Source: Ashinkailepas kermadecensis
Taxonomy: Eukaryota > Arthropoda > Thecostraca > Neolepadidae
NCBI GenBank assembly: GCA_034440615.1
Contig: JAOTOM010002893.1
Location: 1-64,000 of the forward strand
Reading direction: 5' to 3'
Length of the DNA stretch: 64,000 nucleotides
Shown here: in pieces, positions 11,601 to 26,600 of the stretch
Layout of the letters: each line of letters starts with the position of its first letter
Numbering within the stretch: the first letter of the stretch is position 1
Notes under the pieces: generated by a model
Databases searched by the model: none
The model's input: only the letters and a program-made list of their open reading frames with translations
What the model was told of the DNA's origin: nothing
Translations under genes and position numbers: made by a program

Positions 11601-14600
11601 ACATTTTGTGGTACATGAAATGTTGAATCCCAACTAGAGCTGTTGGATTGTGTTGAACTATTTTCATGTGTGAATATAAAAAAAACAGGCAAGCATTCGT
11701 GGGGTGCAATATCTACAGCTGAGAAAAACTGCGTGCATCCTGCATGGTCCTATCCTCTGACATGTACACAATTGACGAGTAAGGATGTAGAACAGATATC
11801 GGAAGCGATGTAAGACGAGCTGTGTTAGGTGTCAATTTGCACCCAACTGCAGGAATTTGAGAACTGTGTTCCGCACACTAAGTCAACTGGTGGCGGCAGT
11901 CAACCCGACTGTCGGAATACCACCGCTGAATACCTGCATCTGGACACACGCTGCGTCCGCTTCCCATCTTTTCCTTATACTGCCACGTGGAGCGACGTCT
12001 GACGTCAGTGACGTCTGAACCATATCCATTCGTGGCGCATGAATCCTATCCATTAGTGTCGTCTGAACCCTATCCATGAGTGGCGTTTGAATCATACCCA
12101 TTAGTGTCGTTAGGCCTTCACGAACCCGGGACATATCTGTAACTGAGCGACGTACGTCCACCGGGGAGACTGACCTCGATACACGGCATCCTGCCGGAGA
12201 AGTTGGCCGACGTGTAGCCGTAGGTGACGTTGGCGATTAGCTTCAGACCCAGCTGCTTGAAGTCCAGCAAGCGATGCACGGCCGTGTTGTCCTTGTTGGC
12301 CTGCATCGCCTTCTTCACCTGCGGTCGGCGTCGCCGGGTCAGCAGTGACGCCGGGAGCGCCACGCTGGCAACGTCGCTACAGTCTGGTAACGTCGCTACA
12401 GTCTGGTAACGTCGCTACAGTCTGGTAACGTCGCTACAGCTACAGCCGCATCCGACACGGCCATCGCAACGCTATTGGCGCTACTGACGGAAGAGGGGCA
12501 GTGATGCCATCCAGTCGGATACACTTGCTATGATGCTGATGTTATCATTACCAATACCGGTACTTAAACCATGAAGCCATGAGGAATGCATTGTGTATAA
12601 TACCATGAACTCACCAGAAATATTGTGTTCAGCAAGTTTCTAAAATGATGTACCTTTAGTCCCTATAATCACAAGTATCTCACAATGACACTGAAATTAA
12701 ACGCATCCACATCGCGAAAATGCTGTTGAAAACATTGCCACCATTCCCTGGATACTGCGGTAACCATTGTACGGATGTTGGAAGTTTCCGTATAAGTCTA
12801 AGCTATATATTTATACCATAACCCTGATGCCGAAAGTCTCACCACAGCCCTGAAGCAAAATGACCATAATCCGGATTATGTTAAATTCGCCGCATACATC
12901 GATCTTTACAAGCATTCGTACAACTCATTTACCAGCCAATACTAAAAAATACAACCAACCACTTCACTAATCGCGAGTGGGCGAATTAGAGTTGCACAAA
13001 ATCGCCAGTTAGCAGTGTACTGGTCGTTGTAGCTTGCAAATGACAGATGCAGGTGGCAAAACACGGCATGCGTGACGGTCTAATTACATTTAAAACATCA
13101 ACATAGTCTTCGGACTCAGATTCGTCCGATAGTCATAATGTTGGAATATTCAACATAATGTGCACATTCACTATGATCTTAATGTCCAGACTTTCACCAT
13201 GATCCTGATGTGTTCCTACCATGACCGTGATGTGTCCCCACCATGACCTTTTGTCGAACGTGTTCTCACAACGGCCTTGACTTTGGGTGGGTACCCGCCA
13301 CGGTCCTGATGTCGGACGTGCTCTCACCATAGCCCTGACGCTAGGGTGTTCCCACCACGGCCCTGATGTCGGACGTGCTCTCACCACTGCGCTGACGCTG
13401 GGCGTGCTCTCACCATGATCCTCGTGTTGAGGATGTCGGACAGCATGTCGGGCAGCACGCCGCGGCGCACGTCGGCCGTCACGAAGGCGGCGCCGCAGGG
13501 CGATACGTGCACCTGCCGTCTGTCCAGCAGGCGGCGCAGCCGGCCGGCCGGCACGTGCAACGCCGTACAGCCGAACGGCACCGCGCCGCCGCCGCCCAGC
13601 AGCTCGGCGCGGCCCAGACACGTGCTGAAGCAGTAGTTGTAGGCGATGATCATGGACGGGTAGAGGCTCTGGAAGTCGAGCACCACCAGCGGGTCGGTGT
13701 AGAGCGCCGACTGCGGCTCCAGAATCAGCGGGAGATACTCGGGCGCGCGCGCCGCCGCCCGCTGCTGCACGGACGGCGACACGGCCACCAGGTTGCGCGG
13801 CTTGGCCAGCCGCAGCATCATCGACTCGACGCGGAACTGTGTGCCGCGCGCGATCACGTCGAAGAACTGGATGCCGAAGAGGCGCGCCAGCTCGCCGGTG
13901 CGGCCGATCAGGTCGAGTCGGGCGAGGATCTGCAGCGTGCCGCGGCTGCGGCGGCCGTAGTGCTCGACCACGCGCCAGGCGTGCGGCGCGCGCCGCCACC
14001 ACTCGGTCAGCTGGCCGAACGAGTAGGCGGGCAGCCGCTGATGCAGCACGTGGTAGGCGACGCTCTCGAAGGTGTAGCTGTAGAGCGCCACCTCGGGCCG
14101 CAGCAGGCGCCACACATTCAGCACGATGCGGCCGGCCACGCGGATCTCGGACGTGTGGTCCGAGGCGTACAGGTCGGCGGTGGCGGCGGTGGCGGCGGCA
14201 GCGGCGGCGGGACGCGGTGGATCATCACAGCCGGGCAGGCGCGACAAAGCCGCCGATATTGGCCGACCCAGCCGCTCCGACCGCTCAAACAGGTAGCCCC
14301 AGGACAGTTGCTGGATCTGGCGGCAGGTGTGCGCACCGGTCACCAGGACAGGTGCTGGATCTGGCGGCAGGTGTGCGCACCGGTCACCAGGACAGGTGCT
14401 GGATCTGGCGGCAGGTGTGCGCACCGATCACCAGGACAGGTGCTGGATCTGGCGGCAGGTGTGCCCACCGGTCACCAGGACAGGTGCTGGATCTGGCGGC
14501 AGGTGTGCCCACCGGTCACCAGGACAGGTGCTGGATCTGGCGGCAGGTGTGCGCACCGGTCACCAGGACAGGTGCTGGATCTGGCGGCAGGTGTGCCCAC

Positions 14601-17600
14601 CGGTCACCAGGACAGGTGCTGGATCTGGCGGCAGGTGTGCGCACCGGTCACCAGGACAGGTGCTGGATCTGGCGGCAGGTGTGCGCACCGGTCACCAGGA
14701 CAGGTGCTGGATCTGGCGGCAGGTGTGCGCACCGGTCACCAGGACAGGTGCTGGATCTGGCGGCAGGTGTGCCACCGGTCACCAGGACAGGTGCTGGATC
14801 TGGCGGCAGGTGTGCGCACCGGTCACCAGGACAGGTGCTGGATCTGGCGGCAGGTGTGCGCACCGGTCACCAGGACAGGTGCTGGATCTGGCGGCAGGTG
14901 TGCCCACCGGTCACCAGGACAGGACAGACGATAGGCAGCTATCCCTACCACTGCAAGTGCCTACCACAAAAGGACACAAACAGAGGCCGAGCACGTGCAC
15001 GCATGTACAAGAAACAAATTCCAGGATGAGACAGATCCATCTGGTTACAAAACGGTTGGAAAAGCCACGACAAATATAAGGTAGTGCAGCAGTTCTACCG
15101 GCTCGCTACTCAACACATCTCAGAGCGATGCGGGAGCAGGGAAGAAAAAATAGCTGGAATTGGTCATTTATTGACAAACTGCTTATGCTAATTAATGGCT
15201 TCGGCTGTAGAGTACATCTACTATACTGGTAATATTGCGCCCATGACGGTCTGCTGATTGATTTTCTGGGAATTGGCCCGACATGCTTAGTGAATTGGTG
15301 GTGGTGGTGGATTGATGTTTTAGGGCGCGCCGACTAATTTGGTCATTTTGCGCCCATAACGCGAACTGCCATCATCTTATAGTTGAATGAGTTTTAATAA
15401 CGAGTCTTAGCTCATATCTTAGTGTGCACGATGAGTGATACAAATTATTTACATCCGAACAGGATATCCGGGCCACCTACGTCTCAGGGGGACGTCTGCT
15501 TACCTGGTTACTGACCTTCCAGCCGCGCAGGATGTCCGGGTCACCTCCAGCCCAGGGGGACATCTGGTGACCTGGTTACTGACCTTCCAGCCGCGCAGGA
15601 TGTCCGGGTCACCTCCAGCCCAGGGGGACATCTGGTGACCTGGCTACTGACCTCCCAGCCGAGCAGGATGTCCGGGTCACTTCCAGCTCAGAGGGGCGTC
15701 TGACTACTGACCTTCCAGCCGCGCAGGATGTCCGGGTCACCTCCAGCCCAGGGGGACATCTGGTGACCTGACTACTGACCTCCCAGCCGAGCAGGATGTC
15801 CGGGTCACTTCCAGCTCAGAGGGGCGTCTGACTACTGACCTCCCAGCCGAGCAGGATGTCCGGGTCACTTCCAGCTCAGAGGGGCGTCTGACTACTGACC
15901 TCCCAGCCGAGCAGGATGTCCGGGTCACTTCCAGCTCAGAGGGGCGTCTGACTACTGACCTCCCAGCCGAGCAGGATGTCCGGGTCACTTCCAGCTCAGA
16001 GGGGCGTCTGACTACTGACCTCCCAGCCGAGCAGGATGTCCGGGTCACTTCCAGTTCAGAGGGGCGTCTGACTACTGACCTCCCAGCCGAGCAGGATGTA
16101 CGGGTCACCTCCAGCCCAGGGGGACACCTGGTGACCTGGCTACTGACCTCCCAGCCGAGCAGGATGTCCGGGTCGGTGCCGATGACCAGGTCGACGACAG
16201 CCTGCATCAGGGACGGCTCGTCGGCCACGTACCGGACCGTCGTGTCAGGCAGGCCGGCCGAGCCCAGCAGGTGGCGCCGTCCGCCGGCACACTCAGCCCG
16301 CACTGACGGCTCGTCCACCACAATACAGCCTGCCGGCCAGGGGCGCGCCGCTCACCACAGCGGCAGCGACTCTCACTGTAGCGGCTATACCGCCACTTAC
16401 AGCAGCGACACTGCTCACCACAGCGGCAACGACTCTCACTATAGCGGATATACCGCTCACCACAGCAGCAACGACTCTCACTGCAGCGGCTATAATACTG
16501 CTCACCACACGGCATCGACTCTCACTGTAGCGGCTATGTCGCTCACCACAGCAGCGACTCCGCTCACCACAGCAGCGACTCCGCTCACTACAGCGGCGAC
16601 TCTGCTCACCATGGCGGTGGCGCCGCTCATCACAGCAGCATATAACACATCTCTGCTCACAACATCGAACAGATCGACGACACCGACCACCACTGCACTG
16701 ACAGGGCACAACCCGAAACCATCACCTGCTGCCTCTGCACTTTAAGCAAAAAGGTCCGCAAGTACAGCATGGACTACCTGACAGCTGTGGCGGCCGTTTC
16801 CAGTTGTCTGGCACATCATCGATGATATGATAGAATACAGCCACCACCGGGTCCTGGTCGGGGTCAGGGCGCAGATCGTCCCGAGTCAGCGCGTGCAGCT
16901 CCATACTGAGGCAGGTCAAGTACTGGTACTGAAAACACAGACGCCGTCACTGAAGACTGAGTGCGTGAGTCGACTCGTCCAATGGCCTCGCCTGATCTTA
17001 GGAGTGAACGATGTTGGGGCGGCGAACTTAACGCAAAGCATAGCCATGATCTTTCACGGGTGAAAGATACCGCAATAACTTGTAAGTATTGAATTTATTG
17101 GTAATATATCCAACAAGCAATCCTCACTAAACTGCTGTGGGGTGAAGTGCTTCGTTACCATACACCACAGTATCTGAATTTAATTAATCCAATCCATCCA
17201 CGTGTTTAGAACAAATAACAAACTTTTGGTGTTTTGTTACCCATACATTCTAGACAGACTTCGCAGTGAAAATCACAACCAGGGAAAACCACGGCATTGT
17301 CCCTTCTCCGACGAAAAAAGACGGCAATAATTCTGGGAGGAAGTGAAGACAATCAAGATGTTGCCGTGAAATTATACCAGGCGCGGTTCACGTGGCACGG
17401 TTCACGTGGCACGGTTCACGTGGCACGCATACAAACGCACACGGCTAGATCCCCACGCCCGACATGCATTATATTATCAGCCAATGGACCGAGCATCCCA
17501 CCACCGGCAGCGGTGCGGGCGGCCCACTCACCTCGTGTGAACACTGAGCGTCCTGCAGGTCACCGGCATCCAGTCGGAAACCGTACGTGTCATCGGTGCT

Positions 17601-20600
17601 GTTGGCCCGCTGCAGACCGAACGACGGACTGGCCGCCGCCGACGGCTCCAGCAGCGGCGTCAGACCACCGCCGCTCGCCGGCCGAGCGACTGTCCCGTCA
17701 GCCGGACTGGCCGGCGGCGGCGAGACGGCCGCCGCCGCGTCCACCACGTCGGCGGACGTCAGCTGCGGTCCGTGTCGGTCGGCCGGCTCGGCGGCGGCCC
17801 GCGCCGGAGAAGTCTCCGGGATGGGGTTCAGCAGTGGCCGGCAGGCACCTGCCGACACCGGCGCCGGCGGTGGCGGCTGAGAGGCGGTCTCGGCGCGGCC
17901 GAGGCGGCGCCGCTTGACCGGCCGCCGGCGGACCGGGGTCAGCACGGACGTGATGCGGCCGTAGGAGGCGGCGCGCCGCAGCACAGGCGTCAGGCCTGCC
18001 GAGTCCAGCCGCAGCCGACCGGGCGCCGCGTCCGACAGCGGCGTGCTGGCGCTCGGCGGCCCGGCCGGCGTCGCCTCCGACACCGGCCGCTCCTCGGGCT
18101 CCTCCTCCTGGCTGTCATCGTCGCTGGTGCCGCCACTCTCGGCCGAGGACGGCGGCGAGCGGCGGCGGCGGCGGCGCGCGCGCCCATCCAGCCAGGTCTG
18201 TATGGCGTGCCAGCTGGGCGGCAGGCGGACGGGCGTCAGCGTGCGGCGGCCGCGGCCGGCCAGCAGCGCGCACGTGCCGCGCTCGTCCAGCGCTGCCACC
18301 AGAGCGGCCACGTCGGCGGCGCCCGCACCGGCCGCCGCCACGGCGCGCCAGTGACGCACGCCCGTCTCGCCGCACGCGCCGATGGAGGGCGCTGGCTCGG
18401 CGCCGCCGCAGCCGGCGACCTCGCGAGTGGGTGCTGTCGGCAGGCCGGCGGCGGCCAGCGAGGCCCACACGTCGGCGGACGACGGCGGCGCCGGCATCTC
18501 CAGCCACACCGGACCGCCGTCGGCACCGAACGGAGGCGGCGTGTCAGACCGACCGTCACTTGACTGTGACAGGTCTGATGCGACACGCGACAGCGACGGC
18601 CTCGAGGTCGCACCTTCCGTCTCAGCCGGTTTCTGAGCGTGGTCTCCCGCTATAGGCAGTCCTGACGTGTGTTTGCACGTCTGGAGACGCTTAACTATAG
18701 TTTCGTTTGCAGGAGAATCTGATATTTGATCCCCAGCCTCAGACAGTTGATTTTGTCTTCCATTTCCATCTTCGATGTCCTCCGAGTTCGCACGATCTCC
18801 GGATGGCGTTAAACCTCCTCGATACTCGCTTCTCAACAGCTTCGTTTCACTCGTTGTTTCAGACAGCTCCATCTTATCTTGAGCACTAAGCGTTAGATCA
18901 TTCGTCTCAAGTAACTTTTCCTGTACATTTGGGGCGGATGAACAAGCCATTGTTGGGGATCGGGAAAACTTCTCAACACCGGCGGACGAGGTGTCGTTGA
19001 CAAAAATACTCATTGGGTCGCCAAATAGCTCTCGCCGACTGTCGCTTTCGGCGAGCACTGTAATATCACAGCCAGCTGTGCTGTGCGTCGCTTCATCTCG
19101 ACAGGCGGGCGACGATCCAGCCGGACGGACCGTGCCGTCGCCAGCGTCCGCACCATCTCCAGCATCGCACTGCGCTGGTCTCTCGGAGGATGCCCGACCG
19201 TCCAGCGGGCATACCTCCACCAAGGGCGCCAGGGAGAGGCTGTCACCACCGTTGTCACACCCAGACATCACCACGGGCGACAGGGAGAGGCGGTCACCAC
19301 CGTTGTCACACCCAGACATCACCACGGGCGACAGGGAGAGGCGGTCACCACCGTTGTCACACCCAGACATCACCTCTGTGTGGCCGCAGGCCAGATCCAC
19401 CAGCACCGTGCAGGCCACCTGCGACGTGTCGGGACTGAGAGGCGGCCCGGTCAGCGGTGCAGCCGGTTCTCCGCCGGCGAGCGACAGGACCCGCGGCGGC
19501 TCGAGGGCGAGACCGGCGGTCGGAGAGTGGTCAGACTCCGACTCGGCGTGCGGTCGCGGCGCGGGGGTGTGCTCAGCACACTGCTCAGCTGACTCCAGCG
19601 CGTTCCCGACATCCTGCTCCGACTCAGGACAGTCAGCTGGCGGCTGAATGGCATCAGGGCTGCCACCTATTGGCAAACTAGACTGGCCGTCAGGGCAGCC
19701 AGATGGCGACTGGCCACACCTGGCACCGTCCTTGGATGGTCCCAGATTCGGATCCAAATCACAAGACGGCAATTCTGGCGAGCTTTGAGGCCGTAGAGGT
19801 GAGTTTGGGGTGCGGTGTGATGGAGACGCTGCAGAGGGCGACGGTGAGTTCACCACACAGCTCTCGCGTAGAGGCAAATCGGCCGACTGGTCCGCGTCGG
19901 TGACCTCGTCAGGGGTGAGCTGATCCGTCTCTGGACTGACGACTATGTCCGCCACTTCTTCTACAGGCAGCCGACCGGGCTCGGGGCTGCCCATGTCCGG
20001 GGCGTCCCCTTCCAGGTCAGATCCTGGTCTCTCCACTGTGTCTTCCTCTCGTGCACACCGTTCAATGTGGTCATCGATCGCCACTTTCGGCTGTTCGCCT
20101 CGCGTCTCCTTGTCACATGCCATTGCGGGCACAGCATCTATGACGTTCTCCACCTTCTCAGAGCCCTGTCTACGGCTGTCCTTGATGACCAGTATGTCGT
20201 CCGACCCGGAGCTCTCCCCAATTTCTGTGTCTGCGGGCCGCTCCCGAGGTTCTGCTCCGTCTTCCAATCTGCCTTCCTGCAAAGCACGCCCGTCCCTGCC
20301 GGAGTTGACCACCCCGTCTCCCGACACGCGCGACTGTCGGCGGGGCTTCAGACTACCAGTCGCCCCGGACATCTCCTCTGACGCCGCGCGCCACGGCCCA
20401 GAGCCGGGCTCCTGACTGTCAGTCATCCCGGGCATCTCCCCTGACGGCGCGCGCCCTGGCCTGGTGCCGGGCTCCGGACCGCCGGCCACCACGGACATCT
20501 CCTCTGACGGCGCGCACCACGGCCCGGGGCCGGGCTCCGGACCGCCGGCCACCACGGACATCTCCTCTGACGGCGCGCGCCCTGGCCTGGTGCCGGGCTC

Positions 20601-23600
20601 CGGACCGCCGGCCACCACGGACATCTCCTCTGACGGCGCGCGCCCTGGCCTGGTGCCGGGCTCCGGACCGCCGGCCACCACGGACATCTCCTCTGACGGC
20701 GCGCACCACGGCCCAGAGCCGGGCTCCTGACTGTCAGTCATCCCGGGCATCTCCTCTGACGGCGCGCGCCACGGCCCAGAGCCGGGCTCCGGACCGCCGG
20801 CCACCACAGACATCTCCTCTGACGGCGCGCGCCACGGCCCAGAGCCGGGCTCCGGACCGCCGGCCACCACGGACATCTCCTCTGACGGCGCGCACCACGG
20901 CCCAGAGCCGGGCTCCTGACTGTCAGTCATCCCGGGCATCTCCTCTGACGGCGCGCGCCACGGCCCAGAGCCGGGCTCCGGACCGCCGGCCACCACGGAC
21001 ATCTCCTCTGACGGCGCGCGCCCTGGCCTGGTGCCGGGCTCCGGACCGCCGGCCACCACGGACATCTCCTCTGACGGCGCGCGCCACGGCCCGGGGCCGG
21101 GATCAGAGTCGGGCGGGGCGCCTGGCCGGGCGTCCGCAAGGCCGGGGCAGTCGACCACCACCAGCGTGCGGTCGGGCGTGCTCCGGTCCGGCTCGGGGCT
21201 GCTCAGATCCACCACGTCGACGTCGTCGCGCTGCGAGCTGTCGAACAGCACGAACAGGTCGTCGTCGCTGTCTGCGGCCGGCACCGCCAGCGAAGTCACC
21301 GTATCGATCCGCGGCTGGAACGGACTCGACGGCCGGTGCTCGGCAGTCGACCACCCCCTGCCCGTCACAGGTTCCCTGGACCTGCCTACCACCACCATCC
21401 GACCTCTTCTGCTGACCGGCGAACCACGACGCACATCCGTGGAGGGTGCCGGTCCTCCGCCAATGGCGACGCGGGAGGGCCTTTGTCCTTCGCCAACGGT
21501 GACGCGGGAGGGCCCTTGTCCTCCGCCAACCGTGCGGTAGGGCCCCCGGCCTCTGACACAGGATCCTCGTCCCTCAACAACGCTGGGCTCATTAGACGAC
21601 AGGGTCCTGGGACTCGACATTTGCATTGTCGCTTTCACCGGCGAAAGGCCTCGTCCCCTTCTTGCGACGGAGCGGCCTCTCTTCGGAGACGGTGCGGCTG
21701 ACTCTAGACCTCGATTCTCGTCGGGCGCCGACCCGGCGCTCACGAGCCGCGATCGCAACGGTCTCCGTATTCGGAAATCGCGAAGTTTTGCGGTCCGCCT
21801 TTCAGAATTTTCGAATCGCCATGGCTGCGACAATGGAGACTCCTGCAGAGACAGTGGCGCGCGCACCGAGATCGCGGCAAACGAGGGAGGGGACGGCGGC
21901 GGAACGACCTCTCCTAGTCGCACGGTCCGGTCCGGCGAGCATATCACGACTTCGTCTGACGAGTGCGCCTCGACTTCGTCCAGCGCGTCCGCCACGGGGC
22001 GGCCTGACGAGGCGTCCTCGACCTCATCCGGCGGGTCGGCCCCGACTTCGTCAGGCGGGTCAGCCAAGGGGCGGCCTGACGAGGCGCCCCCGACCTCATC
22101 CGGCGGGTTGGCCCCGACTTCGCCGGGCGAGGTGGCAGCGAGGTGGCCAGACGGAACGACCTCGACCTCGTCCGGCGAGTCTACAATAACCTCGTCCGGC
22201 GAGTCGACTTCGTCCGAGCCGGGGGTCCAGGCAGACTCTACGGACGACCGCCTGGCCGACCCGGGGAAGTCTGGCAGCCGCTGGCCGCACGGCGGAGAGC
22301 TGTCGCTGCTGTTGCCGTCGCTGAAGCCGATGTCGGCCGCGACGGTTCCTGCCGATTACGACTCAGTCAGAGTCAGAGTCAGAGTCGCACAGCACAGTAT
22401 CAGTCAAAACCAACCAATATTAAGACAGAAATACATGCATACATGAATACATACAAACTTACACCAATTACCATGGGCTTCAAACATCTGCTGAACTGTC
22501 CATTAAATTTAACCGACATCATCCCAATGCAGCGCTACGTCCCCAGGGACAAAATCAGCTGAGCCCAGCAACAGCTCTGACAAACAATTCTCCAGATCTT
22601 TCCGATCTAAAATCTAAAATATTTCCACATCTAAAATCAGGTGAACTAATACACAGCCCATTGAGGTCGTCAGGATTGTATCCGCACACACTTTGGCACA
22701 CTATGTGTGGGATTTACTCAGCCCACAGGAGCATATCTCCTTCCTCTGATTCTTCAGCATTGTGTGCTCAACAGAATCTGATGTCCATTCCTGTGATGTG
22801 TGAATACACGTTATGTGAAAGAAAGATGGTCTGTATTATCGAGGTCAAGGTCACACACTCGTCGAGCCTGAGACTGGAGAGGGACCCGACGGTTGGAGGT
22901 GGCACTGCGGTTGGACCGAATTGCAGCGTCAAATATGGCTGACTGGGGATCCGCCTATTCACTCAGTGAGACTGCAGCTTCTGAGCACTGTTTGCATGCA
23001 TCGTTCCGGACGTACATGAGCCGGTTCACCATAAATGTCTTTGAGGCAAACATCCCATTACCATAAATTACTTCCTTTGCTTGAACCAGTTAAATATAGT
23101 TTAGTTATTAGTTAGTTATTAGGGTTTTTGGGCGCATCAACTGCGTTGGTTATACAGCGCCAGTTAAATATAGCTTGCCATTTGCCCGGAGAACAGTTGA
23201 GAGAATGAGAATGACAATGAGAGTGAGAGTGAAGCAGAGGCAGGCAGGCAGACAGACAAACAGACAGAGCCGCGAGGCCTCGAAACGGTTACCCGCGGTC
23301 GCGAAATAGCCACTGTACCAACATGCCACCCGTCTGCCCAGCTCTCACCTGAGGCGGGCGCAGGTCGCGGTGCGGCCGTCACCGCCGGCGAGCGCGGCCG
23401 CGGCGGCGACGGCGGTCCGGCCGACTCGCCGCTGCAGGAGAGCAGCGACAGCCGCGCCAGACTGTCCTCGGGCGAGCCGGAGCGCAGCGGCAGCGGCAGC
23501 AGCAGTCGGCCCAGACCGACCGAGCGGCGCGGCGACTGCAGCGGCCGCCGCACGCCGACATGTAGAGTCATCACGTCGGAGTCGGAGTCGGCACTGGTGC

Positions 23601-26600
23601 TGCTGTACCGCCGACTGTCCGCACGACGACCGCCGCTGCGACTGCCTCGGCGGGCAGAGCCGCCGGCTGGGCTGCGGGCTGTGCTGCGGGCCGGGCTGCG
23701 GGCGGGGACAGGGGCGGTGCTGCGGGAGGAGGCGCGGCCGAGACCGCGGCCGCACGTGCGGGCGCGGCTGCGCGCGGAGCCGTCGCGAGGACGAGCACCG
23801 GACTGCGTTCGAGGGACCGGCGGCGGCCTGCCGGCGGCGTCGCCTGGCCCGCGACGGCCTCGAGCCCGACGTGCGGTCGGCGCCCGGTCGCCGAGCGCCG
23901 CCGCCGCATACGCGTGATCGGCCAGGTCGCCGTCCGAGTTGCCGGCGGGGCGGGGGCGGGAGCGGCCGGCGCGGGCCGGCCGGTAGCCGGGCCAGTAGCC
24001 GGGCCAGTCGGCCGTCCACGTCGGCCAGGCCGGGGCGCGCTTCTCGGCGGCCGGCGGCCGGCGCGCGGGCGCCGTGTCGGCCGCCTCGCCGCTGGTGCTG
24101 TCCGCCGCCATGTACGAGACGGGACTGGGCGAGCGGCCGCCGCCCGACCAGGCCACATCGCAGGGCGGCGTGCTGCCGGCGGCCGCGACTCTCTGCTGGC
24201 GCCGTGACACGACCGACCGGTCGCCCTGGCCGCACGGCCGAGACGGCCGGACGAACGGTGCGGTCGGCGGCCGCGCAGCTGCCTGACACGGCATGCGCCG
24301 GTAGCCGGTGTGCGGCTGGGTCCACGGCGCGGCCGACATCCTGGCGGCGGCCGGGAACACAGACATTGGCACTGGATATCTGGGCGATGACGGACCTGAA
24401 ACGTCGGATGGTACGGGCAGATAGGCGGGAGCGATAGGAACTGGATAGCGATCAGGACGATAGTGCGGGCGTCTGGCAGGTCGCGATGACGTGTTTGTGG
24501 ACGGTCGCCACGTTCCATATGGTGGCGGTGGCGGTCGTAATTCCGGATAACTGGCTGGTCGTCCTGTTGGATAGCTGGGAAGCAGTAGCACCTGAGAGTT
24601 CGCTGGTAGTTCCATTCGACAACCGACAGGCTGTGGCAACTGATAGTCGTGCGCCCATGGCAACTGATAGCCGGATGACTGGGGCACCTGATGACCTTGC
24701 GGCCTCGGAACTTGAGAACCGGGCGGCCGTGACACTTGATAACCGGGCGGCCGTGGCAGTTGATGGTCGGGCGGCCTTGGCACTTGATAGACGGACGGCC
24801 TTGGCACTTGATAGACGGGAGGTCGTGATGGTCGACAGCCGAACGCGGTGGACAACGCGGCGCTCACGAACGTGCGCGCTGCGCTGGCGGCAGTGCAGGC
24901 GGTGGGGCCCGGGTCCGGACCGGAAGTGATCAACCGGCCGTAAGCCTGCTGCAGCGCCGCTTTCACTTCGCGCACCTCCAGCGGCAAGATGGTGGCCGTG
25001 GGCGGGCCACGCACGCGGCGAATCACGAAGCTGGGCAGTGCGCCTGGTCCAGCCACCTGCGGGGTCACCTCCAGATCGCCGACCAAGATGGTGCTGGGCG
25101 GCGGCGTCCCCTGACCGGCACCATCGGCGGTCGGCGCTCTTGGCCCTTCCGACGGACGGTGTTTGGAAATATTCGTCCCGCAAGTCGGTACAGCGGCACA
25201 CGGCGGCTCCAAGGTGGCTCGGGGCAGTGGTTCCAGGGCGGTGTTCCAGGTCGACGGCGGTTCCAGGGCTGCTTGGAAGGCGTCCGACGCAGGAGGCGGC
25301 GGAGTGCCGACATGTGAGGGCGGCTCGAAGGTCGGCTCGGAGGGGTCGACGGTCAGCTGGACTTGGACCGGCAGCAGCGGCCGGACGTCCTCCGACGGCG
25401 GAGAGGGCGACCGGGACGGCGGCGGGCCCGGCTCCCGGCCCATCCACTGGCACGTGTCGGCCACCAGCTGCGGCTCCACCGGCCACTCGGCCACGGCTTC
25501 CGTACCGACCGGCTCCATCGGCCACTCGGCCACGGCTTCCGCACCGACCGGCTCCACCTGCCACTCGGCCACGGCTTCCGCACCGACCGGCTCTATCGGC
25601 CACTCGGCCACGGCTTCCGCACCGACCGACCCACAGCCACTGAACATCCTGGAGATAGTCTTCCGTGGCGTAGTCGTCTGCCGCCTTCGATGCGCGCCTC
25701 CCATTATGTCCGATCGGCGCTGGAGGTAGCTGTCCAGAATCTGCTGCACGGCGGTGACCTTCTCCGAGGGGCGGCCCGAGCCGTTGTCGGCCGCCCGCGG
25801 GCTGGGGTCAGCTGGCGCGGCCGCCGGTGTCACCGGGTCGGCGTCGCCGTCGCCCGGCGGCCGCACGAAGTTGTGGCCGTCCCACACCAGCCTGGTGTTG
25901 GGCACCGGCAGCAGCCGACGGCCGTCGCTGGTGGTCATCGGCTCCGGCGACGCCTGGCCCGCCTGCGATCCGCTCAGTCCGGCCGACGACCAGTGGCGGG
26001 CAGTCGTCTTGGTGCGCACCTTGTCCCGCACGGACCGCGCACCTCCCTTCTGCGGCGATATGATGATGTTCAGATGCGTCTTCCTCGGCGAGAGGCTGGA
26101 CTTCCTCGGCGAGAGGCCGGACTTCCTCGGCGAGAGGCCAGACTTCCTGTGGAAGAGGCACGACTTCAGCGGGGAGCTGCCGGCCCTGCCAGCCGCTGCT
26201 GCCGACCGGCCGGCAGCTGTCCACGCGGTGCGCCACCTGGACATGCTCGCCATATTCGACCGTCTCCTCAGACTCAGCTTGTTGACACTCCTGCGCAGCT
26301 TCACACGGTCGACCAGGTCGACTTCACGCCGACGGGTCCATTTCGCGATCGTACGGCCATCGAGCCGGTGCAGCATTACCACAGGGTTGTAATCCGCGTG
26401 CCGACTCTCAGGCGAAGAGTTCGTTCCGACGGAGTCGGGCGACTGCTCAGCAAGATGGAACTCTTCCCGGGCAGGCGATCCATCGTCGCCCACGTAGAGA
26501 ATGCGCCAGTGGTCAGCGGCGCGCCGGTCATCAGCGGAGATCACCACCGTCGCACTGACGGAACGCCACACGTCCTGCTCACTGAGGCCGTCAGTCAGTG

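Noticed and set aside
13507..15079. Plus-strand frames of 250-475 residues
   Set aside because: Antisense shadow of REV3L exon 13 followed by the 44-bp array.
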